Positions 1 to 9,460 of a DNA stretch of 64,000 nucleotides are shown in pieces (the first letter of the stretch is position 1; each line of letters begins with the position of its first letter). The stretch lies in the NCBI GenBank assembly GCA_015039465.1, contig MU130027.1, forward strand, positions 200,140-264,139, written 5' to 3'. The stretch comes from Phlegmacium glaucopus (taxonomy: Eukaryota; Basidiomycota; Agaricomycetes; Agaricales; Cortinariaceae). Below the pieces are notes generated by a model, which searched no databases, was not told the origin of the DNA, and worked only from the letters and a program-made list of their open reading frames with translations. Made by a program: the position numbers and the translations under genes.

Positions 1-211
1 AAACTAATCCTTCAACCGTTAACCTTAAGAACCTTTGTGAACCTTGTAAACCTTAAGGAACCTTTGTAAACCTTAAGGAACCTTTATCAACCTTACTTTA
101 ACCTTTATTAGAACCTTTGTTAACCTTAAGGAACCTTTAGGTTCCTAAGGTTCCTAAGGTTTACAAAGGTTCCTTAAGGTTAACCTTTCCCACCCCCTGG
201 CATTTCATAAC
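1..211. mobile_element. Left arm and TIR of the fold-back element continuing at 2401-4365 (written backwards)
   Basis: Read in reverse, this stretch holds the CCAATTGG/GGAATTCC-rich subterminal array and the terminal motif CAATACTTTACGGTCCCCCA. It is followed by the tRNA-like arm that starts at 2401. The 9 bases beyond the terminus (written 212-220, read ccaaacctt) match 4366-4374 beyond the other end, giving a 9-bp target duplication. The arm is a near copy of 18870-19130. Confidence 0.9.
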
Positions 212-372
212 TTCCAAACCAATTCCAAACCCAATTCCAAACCAATCCCAAAATAATTCCAATCCCTCCATATATTAAAGGTAAGACGAGTCTAGACTGG
301 TAGACTCGTCTAGACGAGTCTTACGGACGGTTTAGACGAGTCTAGTCTAGTCTAGACCACCTAGTGTCGTTT
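212..372. mobile_element. Half of a 340-bp-class MITE, written backwards
   Basis: Complementing the written bases in place gives the same sequence as 17700-17874: a ggtttggttaagg array, then TGATCAGATCTGATCA-type palindromes, then the degenerate TIR. The other half lies at 4375-4536. The fold-back element therefore inserted into this MITE within its ggttaagg array. Confidence 0.85.
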
Positions 373-731
373 CTGAAGCAGGACTCACACGTTATTTTAT
401 TTTATTGACGACTAATTATAAGTATTATGTAACATCTCTCTGAAACTAGTGGTTTTTTACAAAGTCTTTACTTATTAACTTCACAATATAACGAGTCTTC
501 AAAGTCACGTGGTCTATCTCTCGTGTCGGTGGGGTTTTGTCAACTTGGACTTGAGTAGGTACGTATATGGAGTACCGAACCATAGAGAGAGGAAATGGTG
601 GTGAGGGAGACTCGATTTGTTCGAACTTCGATATAAGACTGATTGGGTTGTCATCGAATGGAGGTTTCGTTCACAAATAGTGTCAAATTTGTACAAGAAA
701 ATATTGAATACTCTAAAACTGTCCACTGTAG

Positions 732-2400
732 TACGGAGGATTCTTCTGATGACAGAGGTCCTTTCGATTACGAGTCTTCCCACGTTTTGGACTTTCTGAG
801 TGTCCAATGGGGAGTCAACCTTTTTCTACAGAGACTAGACGTAAGACTCGAACTTAGACGGTTGTATCAACAGAACGTAAACTCCTGAAGAGAAGGTCTG
901 TTCTAAAGAGATACACTTAGTGAGAGTTGAGTCTAACACAATACTTGCTGACTATGCGCGTATCGGGGATAGGGAAAAAGGGGAAGAAGAAATGACATGT
1001 TGTATGGAAGGGGATAACAGAGGGAGAATGTGGTAAAGGGGAAACGGGACTTGGAAGGTACATGATATGAATCGATAGCGAAGGCAAGGGAGATAGAGAC
1101 TGAACATGGCTGAGTATGAGGGTCGTGCCTGGTAAGGGAATAGAGACTGAGCTGGGGAATCATATATTCTCGGTATGGGTATCGGTACTAGGGATCAAAT
1201 CTGGAAACATAAGGATGCCAGAATTAGATGTGTCGAACGAGTCTTGGACGGCAGGAGTCAAGAATGAACAACTTATACTAACGTTGACATATTTGTCAGG
1301 GATCAATAAACCAGATAGCCGGGTCGTGGCTTGCGCTCACGTTCGAATATCAGCGGCATTGTCTAACTCCGAACAGTCTTTTTAAGAGAAACCGAGAGAG
1401 TACTAGACCTATCTGAGTCTCTCTTTATGGTTTTCAATATGGTACTTCACGCTTGTCTTGTCGTCCCAGCTCGTGTTCCGAACGACGTTTTGAGACAGAA
1501 CTTTCTTTTTAAATAACACGACTTTCGACAATTATCTCTATATAGGGAACTCCAATCCCTCGTAAGAGTATAAAGACGTCTCCGATCGTTCCGAGAACAC
1601 TTTAACGTTCTAGTTGTACGAAAGTATTGTTTCTTTTAGTACCCCAGATACTCTTTGGAACTCTCAGTATACGTTCTTTTTCAACCCCAACATTTCGTTT
1701 TTAATTTCCTCAGTAGATCCCAGTAACGTTGAGAATCTTTTCGAGTTTTCAGACGGAGTAGATCTGTCCTTACCCGTCATGCACAACGTAACTTGTTCTG
1801 ATAGTTCCTCTTTTCAGAAGTATTTGACGAAGTGTTTCCGCAGATATGTCTACTTTGAACAACGGATCATGCTGTCGAATGTTTACGACCTACAAGTGTC
1901 AGGTTTCACCCAATGTAGTAGTGACGACAAAAGGTTAGTCGTCCCCAACTTTGACACCCTTTTCAGTCAACGTCCAGACAGTTGGCGTACTAGTTTCTTC
2001 CGATAGAACGACGTGTCGACGTTGAACCAGTACTTTACCGTTTACGTCTTTCGTACTGAAAATCACGACTACCTTGATCAGTGGCACCGTATTTGATATT
2101 GAGAGCGGTACAGTTAGAGTTTCGACTCCTGATACCCAGACTCTCACCTCTTTGTACGTCTTGTTGAGCAAAGAACCCTCATGTTAGAAGTCGTCTACCC
2201 TGATCACTTCTCTCGTAGTTTCTATACTTTTGTTAGGACCCCTTATAACAATTAGACATGTTAACCTCAGGGGAACCCTTCGCTCGACCTTTAGAAACAA
2301 CTCACAACCTCTAAGACTATTTCCAATGACCACACGTATCACTGGTGACACGTTTTCTCTTTTTTCTACGTCGTGAAGACCTTTCACTCTTTTCTCTACG
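732..2400. pseudogene. Coiled-coil protein gene of an unnamed fungal family, hidden in the reversed block and cut by the window edge
   Basis: The coding strand is the in-place complement of the written bases; in corrected orientation the gene lies on the minus strand from about 1669 down to 1. It starts with ATG at written 732-734 (MPPKKTTVSRKANAQKG). A Lys/Glu/Leu-rich coiled coil follows (for example DLHSELESAN and DLDRLREKYQKLYHEV), then a globular part with motifs SADGTSHRGINYNSRHVNL and TRFLGVQSSADGTSEESI. It still reads on at the window edge. It is broken by a one-base slip near 805-815, a solo LTR at 938-1362, a slip near 1700, and an in-frame TGA near 2300. I recall similar unnamed proteins from repeat-rich Agaricomycetes but know no function. 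The upstream stretch, written 373-731, shows no further gene. Confidence 0.8.
938..1362. mobile_element. Solo LTR (425 bp) inside the reversed coiled-coil gene
   Basis: In the in-place complement the element runs TGTTATG...CGTAACA and is flanked by gattg on both sides (written ctaac at 933-937 and 1363-1367). Removing it and one duplication restores an open coding frame across the site, reading ...LSTQIEACQKNSLW.... The termini and 5-bp duplication fit a gypsy-type LTR. Confidence 0.9.
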
Positions 2401-2452
2401 TAATTAATCACCTGACTTGTAGCATATGACAAATAAAAGAATACCAGTAAGG

Positions 2453-2529
2453 AGGATTGAACCAAAGACCTTGAGAAAGGTCATGTGACATAATTCCCAC
2501 ACTGCATCAGTGATCTACCAACTGCACCA
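2453..2529 (-). repeat. tRNA-derived (SINE-like) Pol III box sequence
   Basis: On the minus strand, tggtgcagttggtaga resembles an A box and ggttcaatcc resembles a B box. They are about 52 bases apart. No clean acceptor or anticodon stem can be folded by eye, so I do not call a tRNA. It sits in the arm of the fold-back element. Confidence 0.5.
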
Positions 2530-2931
2530 TCACCACTTGTAATATATACAAAAACTAATGGTTATATATACCCCTCCCACCTGACATAAATAATATATTC
2601 TGGCACTTGCTGAAGGGCTACTACCATGTATTATATACCAAAATGTTCATAAAAATGAGGGGAATCCATTGGTAATAATATTGTGATGTGATACGCACTT
2701 TTATATGCAATTATATGCAAAATACTGCAGAATATACAGTAAAATAATGTGCTCTATGCTTATAAATGAGCTGAACATGACGCACCTTATACCGATAGAA
2801 TGCTACACTGCTAGGGAATATAACCATACTATTAGCATGGGAATATAAGCCCTTTTTCAATATTAAAACATATAAAATGTGTCAAAACATGCACCAGACA
2901 TGGTGCATGCACGTGATTTATATATATTCTG

Positions 2932-3688
2932 AGGACTGTACACTCCCCCACATACTCTGCTGGAATCCAGTGGACTTCACTGGACTCCACCAGACTCCAC
3001 CAGACTCCAGTCCAGGATTTTTCAGTGTGACATGGGCCAAATTTGTGAGTCCAGTCTGCTGAAGTCCAGTGGAATCCAGTAAAATCCACCGGAGTCTGCG
3101 GATTCTGGTGGAGTCTTACCAGACTTATTCCGCCAGACTTGTCTGGTGGACTCTGGCAGACTCCACCACCATTTCAACATATGGCCTCAAATGCAAACAA
3201 ATATAAAAATATAGTCTTGGCAGGCACACAGTATTTATATTTAGCTATCATCCCAGAAAGGCAACTCTAAGTCTCTAAATGATACAACTCAAATTTGGAC
3301 TTAAATTTGTTTAATATAGCCCTTTCTCAATAAGGAAAGAAGCTATTAATAGATTTTAAATAAATTTAGGGTCCTAAGAAGATCCTCTATCATTCTATTT
3401 AATATTTCCTCTTTGGAAAAATTTTCCCATAGGCCAAATCCCATTTAATGCTGTGTTTAAAAATGTATTTTGCATTTTTCTCAATAAGAAAAGAAGCTAT
3501 TAATAGAATTTCAACAGATTCAGGGTCCTAAAAGGATGGTCTATCATTGAGTCTGGTGGAGTCCAGGATGTGACATGATGTGACATATCAGAGTCCAAGT
3601 GGAGTCCAGTGGAGTCTGGTGGAATCTGGTGGAGTCTGGTGGAGTCCACCGGATTCCAGTGGAGTATGTGGGGGACTGTAAAGTACAG
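2932..3688. mobile_element. TIR element with CCAGTGGAGTCC-type subterminal repeats, nested in the fold-back element
   Basis: It is flanked by tatattctg on both sides (2923-2931 and 3689-3697). The inverted ends share ...CCCCCACATACTC followed by arrays of CCAGTGGA and GGAGTCC at 2965-3165 and 3545-3665. The AT-rich core (3170-3545) has a partial internal duplication (caataaggaaagaagctatt at 3329; same motif at 3483). There is no coding capacity. Confidence 0.85.
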
Positions 3689-3924
3689 TATATTCTGGAA
3701 GCTGTTATTAGCACAATTCTATTGGTATATGGTGTGTCATGTTCAGCTCATTTATAAGCATAGAGCACATTATTTTACTGTATATTCTGCAGTATTTCAC
3801 ATATAATTGCATATAAAAGTGTGTATCACATCACAATATTATTACCAATGGATTCCCCTCATTTTTATGTGTCAGGTGGGAGGGGTATATATAACCATTA
3901 GTTTTTATGTATATACAAGCAATG

Positions 3925-4001
3925 ATGGTGCAGTTGGTAGATCATTGATGCAGTGTGGGAATTATGTCACATGACCTTTCTCAAGGTCTTTGGTTCAATC
4001 C
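3925..4001 (+). repeat. tRNA-derived (SINE-like) Pol III box sequence, inverted partner of 2453-2529
   Basis: An A-box-like stretch at 3925-3940 and a B-box-like ggttcaatcc at 3992-4001 lie in opposite orientation to the copy at 2453-2529. They are part of the palindromic arms. Confidence 0.5.
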
Positions 4002-4374
4002 TCCTTACTGGTATTCTTTTATTTGTTATATGCTACAAGTCAGGTGATTAATTACTTGAGTAGGAAGTTGGCAATTGGAATTCTTGGAAAGTCCAATCTT
4101 TCCAATTGGAATACTTGGGATCCTGGGAATTCCAATTGGAAACTGGATTTCTACTGGAAAGCTTGGAATTTGTTGGAATGGGATTGGAAAGAAATTCCAA
4201 GAATACATGACTTTACAGTGAGACACAGTACTAAATTCTTCCAATTGGAATTCCAAGGAATTCTGAGGAATCCAAGAAATTCCAAGGGATTCCAAAGGAT
4301 TCCAAGGGATTCCAAAGGATTCCAAGGAATTCCAATTGGAAAGGGTGGGGGACCGTAAAGACCTCCCAAACCTT

Positions 4375-4536
4375 AACCAAACCTTAACCAAACCTTAACA
4401 GAAGTAGGTAGTAGGTCTCTATTCCCTCAGATCCACTTGGATCCACTCAGAATCTGAGCAGATCTGAGCAGATCTAGTTGGATATAACAATTCTGATCAG
4501 ATCTGATCAGATCTGGTGGGGGACAGAAAAGTACTG
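4375..4536. mobile_element. Second half of the split MITE
   Basis: This is the reverse complement of about 17535-17720: aaccttaacc array, GATCTGATCAGATC palindromes, then the TIR GGTGGGGGACAGAAAAGTAC. It pairs with written 212-372 across the inserted fold-back element. Confidence 0.8.
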
Positions 4537-4627
4537 CACCTTTGTATAAACTTGGTTACTGGTGACCTCATCCTCTCTAAGTTAACAAGTAGCTTTTAGT
4601 TATAGTTAACATCCCCTAGCACCTGTC

Positions 4628-6338
4628 ATGTCTAACAGATCCAATACCTTTTCTAAGTTTTTCCCACCACTGAAGCATTTACAAACTGAGACAACTTTGT
4701 TTTGGTCACGAAGTGCTGAAAATGACTACCTCTTGGTTGGTGAAGAGCAAATAACTGGGCCTCAAGGTTTGTATGTTTGTTCTTTTTGGTAATGTGTCAT
4801 AAATTTATACTCTACAGCCCCCAAGGCAGAAGATCCTAAAAGCTTTAAGCATCTCAGCTCTGCCTTGAATAAAATCATCAAGAAAGTCATTATTGAATGG
4901 CCACATCACAATTCTGTTACCTCAGACATGGATTCTAATGGCAATGTACACCATTGTACTACGCTATGGGCTTTATGCCTCTTTTCTCAAACAATCTGTC
5001 AAGGCTCCTCAACATCATGTATTCAAAAAAAGATGACAAGATGATTTAGTGCTTAAAAGTCTAGTTAGGTCCAGTCATTTGGTGCCCAGGGGCTCTAACT
5101 GAGACCAAGACCAGTTAGCCTTCATCCCAGAACCAAAAATAATCTAACTGGACTGCAACTAACCAGTTATAGTCAGCTATTTGCAGTTACTAACCAGTTA
5201 GGACCCAAAAACTGAAATTCAGCAAAACACAGGCCAATCCGTCTGTATATGTCTCAGTAAATATTATTTTCACTTATTTTAGCTTTAAAGTGAGCCCAAG
5301 AACACTTAATTCAGTGAAGAATTGACATATCTATGAAAATAATCTTAAAAATCTACCATTTTGACTAATATTTAGAGATTTGACAATAACTCAGTCAAAT
5401 TTTGAGCATTTTTGATGTTCTTAGGCACATTTCAAGGGGTAAAATAGAGGCAGTTATAACCAGTTATAATCAATTATTTAACAGTCAGTTAACTGCAAAA
5501 TAACTGGTTATTTTATTTTTAAAATTGACTAACCTTAACTGCAGTTAGGTTAGCTCTGCAGTCCAGTTAGGTCTCAGTTATTTTCCAGTTAACTAACCTA
5601 ACTTTCAAGCACTAAGATGATTACAGAATTGACAAACCTCAAAGCCACATTGGAAGGCAGTGTCTGTTAATTTTTTGTAAAAAATAGTTTTTTTTTAATT
5701 AACTTTTCACAGAAAGATCAGTTTTCCCAACATGTCTTCCTCCAGTTCCAAGAGCTTGGGCAGGATTACAAAGATAACTCCTACCTAATGATGTGTTTGA
5801 AGGATGGGAAGGAAAAGCAAAAAGAGTTGAGGCTTGCTCATGATACAGGGAAGGCATGTAGAAGGCAGGCAGTATGGGTTGAATTACAGCAGCATGTTAT
5901 TATTTGTATCTTTGCCATCTCACTTGATTAGCATTTTCTCTTATTCTAATGAGCAGTGTTCCAGATGCAGAACTTTTGGGTCTGGATAAGAAGTACATGA
6001 TAGAATCCCTTGCACTAGTTCAAGAAGGGCTTAAATTTGGGATTTTCAGAGAAGATGAGCCCAACTATATGATGATTGGAAATTCTATCCACAGGATCTG
6101 TGCATCACCTTTTAATAACCAGCAGATGTACTCATTGATATTCTGGACAAAAACAGATGCTGAGGATAACCATCCCACTGTGGACAAGATTGACATATTT
6201 TCAATCCTTCTAATAATTTTCAATAATTTTCAGTTTAGTGGAGTTATTTACAACATAGAGAAGCTCAACAAATCTTTCTCTTTACAAAATCCTCATACCC
6301 AAATTGAGAGCAATGTCTCAAAAACCTTAACACTGTAA
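4628..6338 (+). pseudogene. Unrecognised multi-exon host gene, interrupted by a hAT-type MITE
   Basis: Exon 1 is 4628-4766 (MSNRSNTFSKFFPPLKHLQ...). It is followed by a 51-nt intron (GTTTGT...CTACAG, 4767-4817) and exon 2 from 4818. Exon 2 slips one base at an A7 run near 5026-5032; after that the frame reads KDDKMITELTNLKATLEGS once the MITE (5047-5614) is removed. A further coding block (about 5711-5890, DQFSQHVFLQFQELGQDYKD) and a last one at 5955-6338 (VPDAELLGLDKKYMIESLA...) follow, but I could not place the splice between them. The product is predominantly soluble with a charged middle. I do not recognise the family. Frame damage and the insertion make function unlikely. Confidence 0.55.
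5047..5614. mobile_element. hAT-type MITE, 568 bp
   Basis: The ends are TAGTGCTT...AAGCACTA with a perfect 8-bp duplication agatgatt (5039-5046 and 5615-5622), the hAT signature. The longer imperfect inverted repeat contains AGTTAGGTCCAGT-like motifs, and tandem ccagttata/taactggtta motifs occur throughout. There is no open frame. Confidence 0.9.
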
Positions 6339-6776
6339 CCATTTATTCAGTGTGACTGGCTATCAATCAAAAAAACCCTATCAAGCTCTCCAGACCTTTT
6401 TCTATAAATAAAATATAAACATATACCACATATTTATATAATTTAAAATACCTAGAGCATCTTGCAGTGCAACAGTGGGTACAGTGTTGGCCTAGACAGC
6501 AGGAAATGCAACATTCTCATTGACACCTACTCAAGGCAGGTTTGTTACATCTGCATATTCTTTGAGAAGCTGCATATAATCTTTGGGGGCCTTGATTTTG
6601 GGAGCGGTCATAGCTATGTGAGCATTTATCTATGAATCACATTGCAAAAATTATTGAAATTGAAGTTGGTGGCAGACCTTTGTGATTTTTCCTCTGATCT
6701 TTAAGTTGAGTGAATAATCATCTGTATTATCCAATTCCCTATAGAATTTGCCTGCTCCTGCTGGCCTCACAAGTGC

Positions 6777-7130
6777 TTACACACATTGATGTATTATGGT
6801 GAGTGAATAACATTGACTAAAGTCTTTAACAAGCTGTTGACCACACCATTCAAATGCAGTCCCTCCCTTTAAACAGCCCAAATTATTCAGATCAATAACA
6901 GGCACAGAGGATGATATCTCTTCTGCTGGCCCCAGGAATAAATCACAAACAACATCAAGTTTGTTCAAGTTATCAGCAGTAAGAAAGTCATGTCTGAAAA
7001 GAATTACTATATGCTAAAAGTGGAATTGGTGAGCCAACTTACCCATTCAAACACCAACCCTCCACAATGTTGTCTTCCTCCTTATATACATCATATTCCC
7101 AAAGGAGCCAAGTAAACATGATTGTACCAG
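6777..7130 (-). pseudogene. Remnant of an unrecognised gene
   Basis: Minus-strand coding is visible as one block around 7130-7050 (TIMFTWLLWEYDVYKEEDN) that ends at a GTAAG donor. A second block follows after a CAG acceptor, from about 6987 to 6777 (HDFLTADNLNKLDVVCDLFL...). The splice phase is compatible. I recognise no domain. The surrounding 6339-6776 and 7131-7573 hold nothing else I can support. Confidence 0.35.
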
Positions 7131-7573
7131 GCCTAAGTCCAAAGAAACATGAAATATTAAGCATGAATCAGTAGGGAATGTAATATAAAATGAAAATAAA
7201 CTCAATTAACCATATGTTCTATTGGATGGATGGTATTGGACTTGGAAAAACTATTCAGATTGTTGCTTTCATTGCCTGCCTTGCATATTATTACAACTAT
7301 TATAAAAACATAAAAAATTTCCAGGCCTGTTTAGTGAGTATTCTGCACAATGTTGGCTTCTGATTAAATTTAACTATTCCCTTTTAGCAAACAATGAAAA
7401 ATGGGATTCAAACATTTCTAATTTTCCGATTGTATTCATAATTCCAGTTCCTCTTATAAATTAATTCATTTCTGAACTACACCAATATCTTCAACCTGGT
7501 GCATTTTATTTACTTCCACATCTTGGCAATGGGGGTACTTGGAAGATCTTGGTGGGATGAAATTTGGGCAAGG

Positions 7574-8147
7574 TGTTAAGTTCGAGAACTCTATTCTGGA
7601 GTATTGGACGGAGTTTGACTGGAACGGAACCACGGAACGGGAAAGGACTATAGCCTCAGCATATGTGCTGTGCTACCCTAAACCTTCATGTCCTAATTTT
7701 GGAGTAAGAACGGAATGGAGTGGAACCGGAAGTTGCAGTAACTTAGAGGGAGACTAGGAGGAGGAAACTATGTTGATATTTGAACTGAGGGAAAACATAC
7801 AAGTTCGAGTACTTAAATAATAAAAGGAATTGCAACCAAAATATAAAGTATAAATATAAAGTGCTGCGTTCTGCTCCCGAAAGGTCCTGCATTCTTAAGG
7901 TGAATAATCCATGGCTGGTGTGCTGACTGATAGTGGGAACGTGATGACAAAGAAATAGTGGTAGTGGCAAAGAAGTGGTAATGGGTGTGGAGTATAGATG
8001 GAGGGACCGGAATGACACGGAGAAGTCGTCGGGGTTGAATGTAGGAGGAGTAGTTCGGGATGTGAGGGAAAGCACTGTACGGAGTACGGACTACCAGAGA
8101 CAACTCCAACGGAGCTGGACCGGAGTAATGTATGATGGAATGTAACA
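7574..8147 (-). repeat. 3' LTR of the gypsy element (574 bp)
   Basis: It begins TGTTAAG and ends GTAACA on the plus strand. It matches the two separated parts of the 5' LTR at 14442-14495 and 15475-15973 with few differences, so the insertion is fairly young. Confidence 0.93.
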
Positions 8148-8280
8148 GTACCTCCCTGTCAAGGCCGAGACCCTCGAGGCCACGTGATGGTCCATGCGTG
8201 GTTGGCATGGTATAAAGACCGTCGGAGACTGGTTGGTGACTCTACACTTAACTTCACAAAAAACCCCCATCCTCAATATA

Positions 8281-9311
8281 ATGAACTCAAACAACAGAGC
8301 TGGCCCCTCCCTCCCTCCGGCGTCTCAACGAGCAAAGCTCGAAGAGGCACGGGAGTGTAGGCGGAAAGAGTGGGAGGAGGAGGAGAGGCGGGAAGAAGCT
8401 GAGATCGAGGAGGCTTGGAGGCTCAAGGAGGAGGAGGAGCAGTTGAGGGTGGAAGCGGAGGCGAGACGGGTGGAGGTGGAGAGGCAATGGGTAGAGGTGG
8501 AGAGGCAATGGGTAGAGGTGGAGAGAAGGGATGAGCAGTGGAAGCTGCAGGAGATGCAACAGAGGCAGCAGGAGGAGCAGAAAAAAAGAAAAGTGGATGT
8601 AATAGAGATAGATGAGGAAGAGGACAAAGAGGAAGAGGAAGAGCATGGAATGGAGCCGGGGCCCAGTGCTCCGAAGAAAAGAAAAACAAATGACAAAGTA
8701 AGTGGTTCAAAGAATAGGAATTGGAACGGGACTAACAGAACAAACAGGAGGTCTATCAGACCAAGACGAAGAAGAACCCGGCATGTAGCTGGTGTATCAA
8801 CGCACAGGAAGTGTGCTACGAAAAGAGCAGCAGGCCAGGGTGCTGGCGCTGCTCTCAAAGGAAGATTGCATGCAGCTTGGTCGGAGGGAAATGGAAGATG
8901 AAGGAACGGACGGAGGAACAGAGCGGACGGGTGGATAAGGGGAAAGGCAAGGAGGTGGCACCAGTGTACAATGCAACGGAGGTGATGATAGAGGGGTTTG
9001 ACATGATTGTGAGGATATTGAGGAAGATGGTGGAGACACAGGAGGGAATCAGGATGGTGATGGAGGTGCAGATGAGGAGGGAGGTCAAAAAGGAGACACG
9101 GGAGGAGGTTAGGAGAGAAGTGGAGGAAAAATGGAAGGAGGTGACGAAAGTGGAAAAGGGTGTGGGAGCAGAGATGCAAGAGGAGACGGATGACAGGGAA
9201 ACGGATGATGGGGACGAGTCGGAGGTGGAAGGAGGATTGGGAGCAGAGACGGAGAGGACGGAAGGAGCGGAGGAAGAGAGGATGGAAGGAATAGAAAAGA
9301 CAAAAGAGTAG
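8281..9311 (+). CDS. Antisense spliced gene in the gypsy element: coiled coil, nuclear signals and Zn2Cys6-like cluster
   Basis: ATG at 8281 begins exon 1 (8281-8697, 139 codons). A 50-nt intron (8698-8747) has GTAAGT, a CTAAC branch site and ACAG. Exon 2 (8748-9311) gives about 326 residues in total without a stop. The N-terminal part (about residues 20-105) is a Glu/Arg coiled coil with a tandem VEVERQW duplication. Basic clusters KKRKVD and KKRK flank an acidic stretch. Exon 2 begins near a cysteine module spaced C-x2-C-x6-C-x8-C-x2-C-x6-C with CSQRKIAC at its end, which is the spacing of fungal Zn(II)2Cys6 DNA-binding clusters. A second acidic coiled coil follows. It is convergent to pol and starts 134 bp from the 3' LTR. 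DNA-binding function is inference. Confidence 0.75.
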
Positions 9312-9460
9312 ATAGAAAATATTTTGTATATAATTTTTGTTATTTCTTTTTGTTTTGTTTTTGTTAAAATAATTGTTTTCTTGACTTTGTTTTGTGAAAT
9401 GGAAAAGTAAGAATGGAAAGGAAAGGAACGGAAAAGACATGGAAAGGAAAAGAAAAGGAA

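Larger units (their letters stand above)
1..2400. other. Block written backwards (reversed, not complemented)
   Basis: The string from 1 to 2400 makes biological sense only if read from 2400 back to 1. Reversed, its last bases (ttgccaacttcctaatcaaa) join base 2401 (taattaatcacctgac) exactly as the second copy of the same element reads at 19107-19145. Complementing it in place reproduces 20107-20350 and 17690-17875 in the same left-to-right order, which no inverted repeat can do. As written, 400-930 has many CG and almost no GC dinucleotides, the mirror image of CpG-depleted DNA. A coding region and two target duplications also appear only after reversal. True coordinates inside the block are 2401 minus the written position. 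The block length is exactly 2400. I infer an assembly or file-handling artefact. Confidence 0.95.
2401..4365. mobile_element. Palindromic fold-back TIR element with tRNA-like arms (copy 1)
   Basis: Together with 1-211 this is a near-symmetrical element. The arms at about 2401-2815 and 3700-4080 are reverse complements of each other, and the right end at 4340-4365 carries GGTGGGGGACCGTAAAGACC. It has no open reading frame, so it depends on another element's transposase. The centre is interrupted by the TIR element at 2932-3688. It is closely similar to the complete copy at 18870-20368. The 8-9-bp duplications and long palindromic arms suggest a hAT- or KDZ-like non-autonomous family. The superfamily is inference. 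Confidence 0.85.

Noticed and set aside
1..190. aaccttaagg array as a telomere or subtelomere
   Set aside because: It is the mirror image of ggaattcc-rich arms of the fold-back element. Fungal telomeres are usually TTAGGG.
1..2400. A natural inversion or inverted repeat explaining the left block
   Set aside because: An inversion yields the reverse complement. The block matches other copies only as plain reversal, with base-by-base complement in the same order, which recombination cannot produce.
514..2465. Open frames in the written orientation of the left block
   Set aside because: They are chance frames in a reversed string. The coding signal appears only after reversal.
3925..4001. A functional tRNA gene
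   Set aside because: A and B boxes are present but no acceptor or anticodon stems can be formed, and all four copies sit in transposon arms.
7743..8208. Frames recurring in LTRs (7.8, 15.7, 21.6, 24.8, 39.1 kb)
   Set aside because: These are long frames inside LTR copies and their conservation reflects LTR identity. No protein domain is visible.
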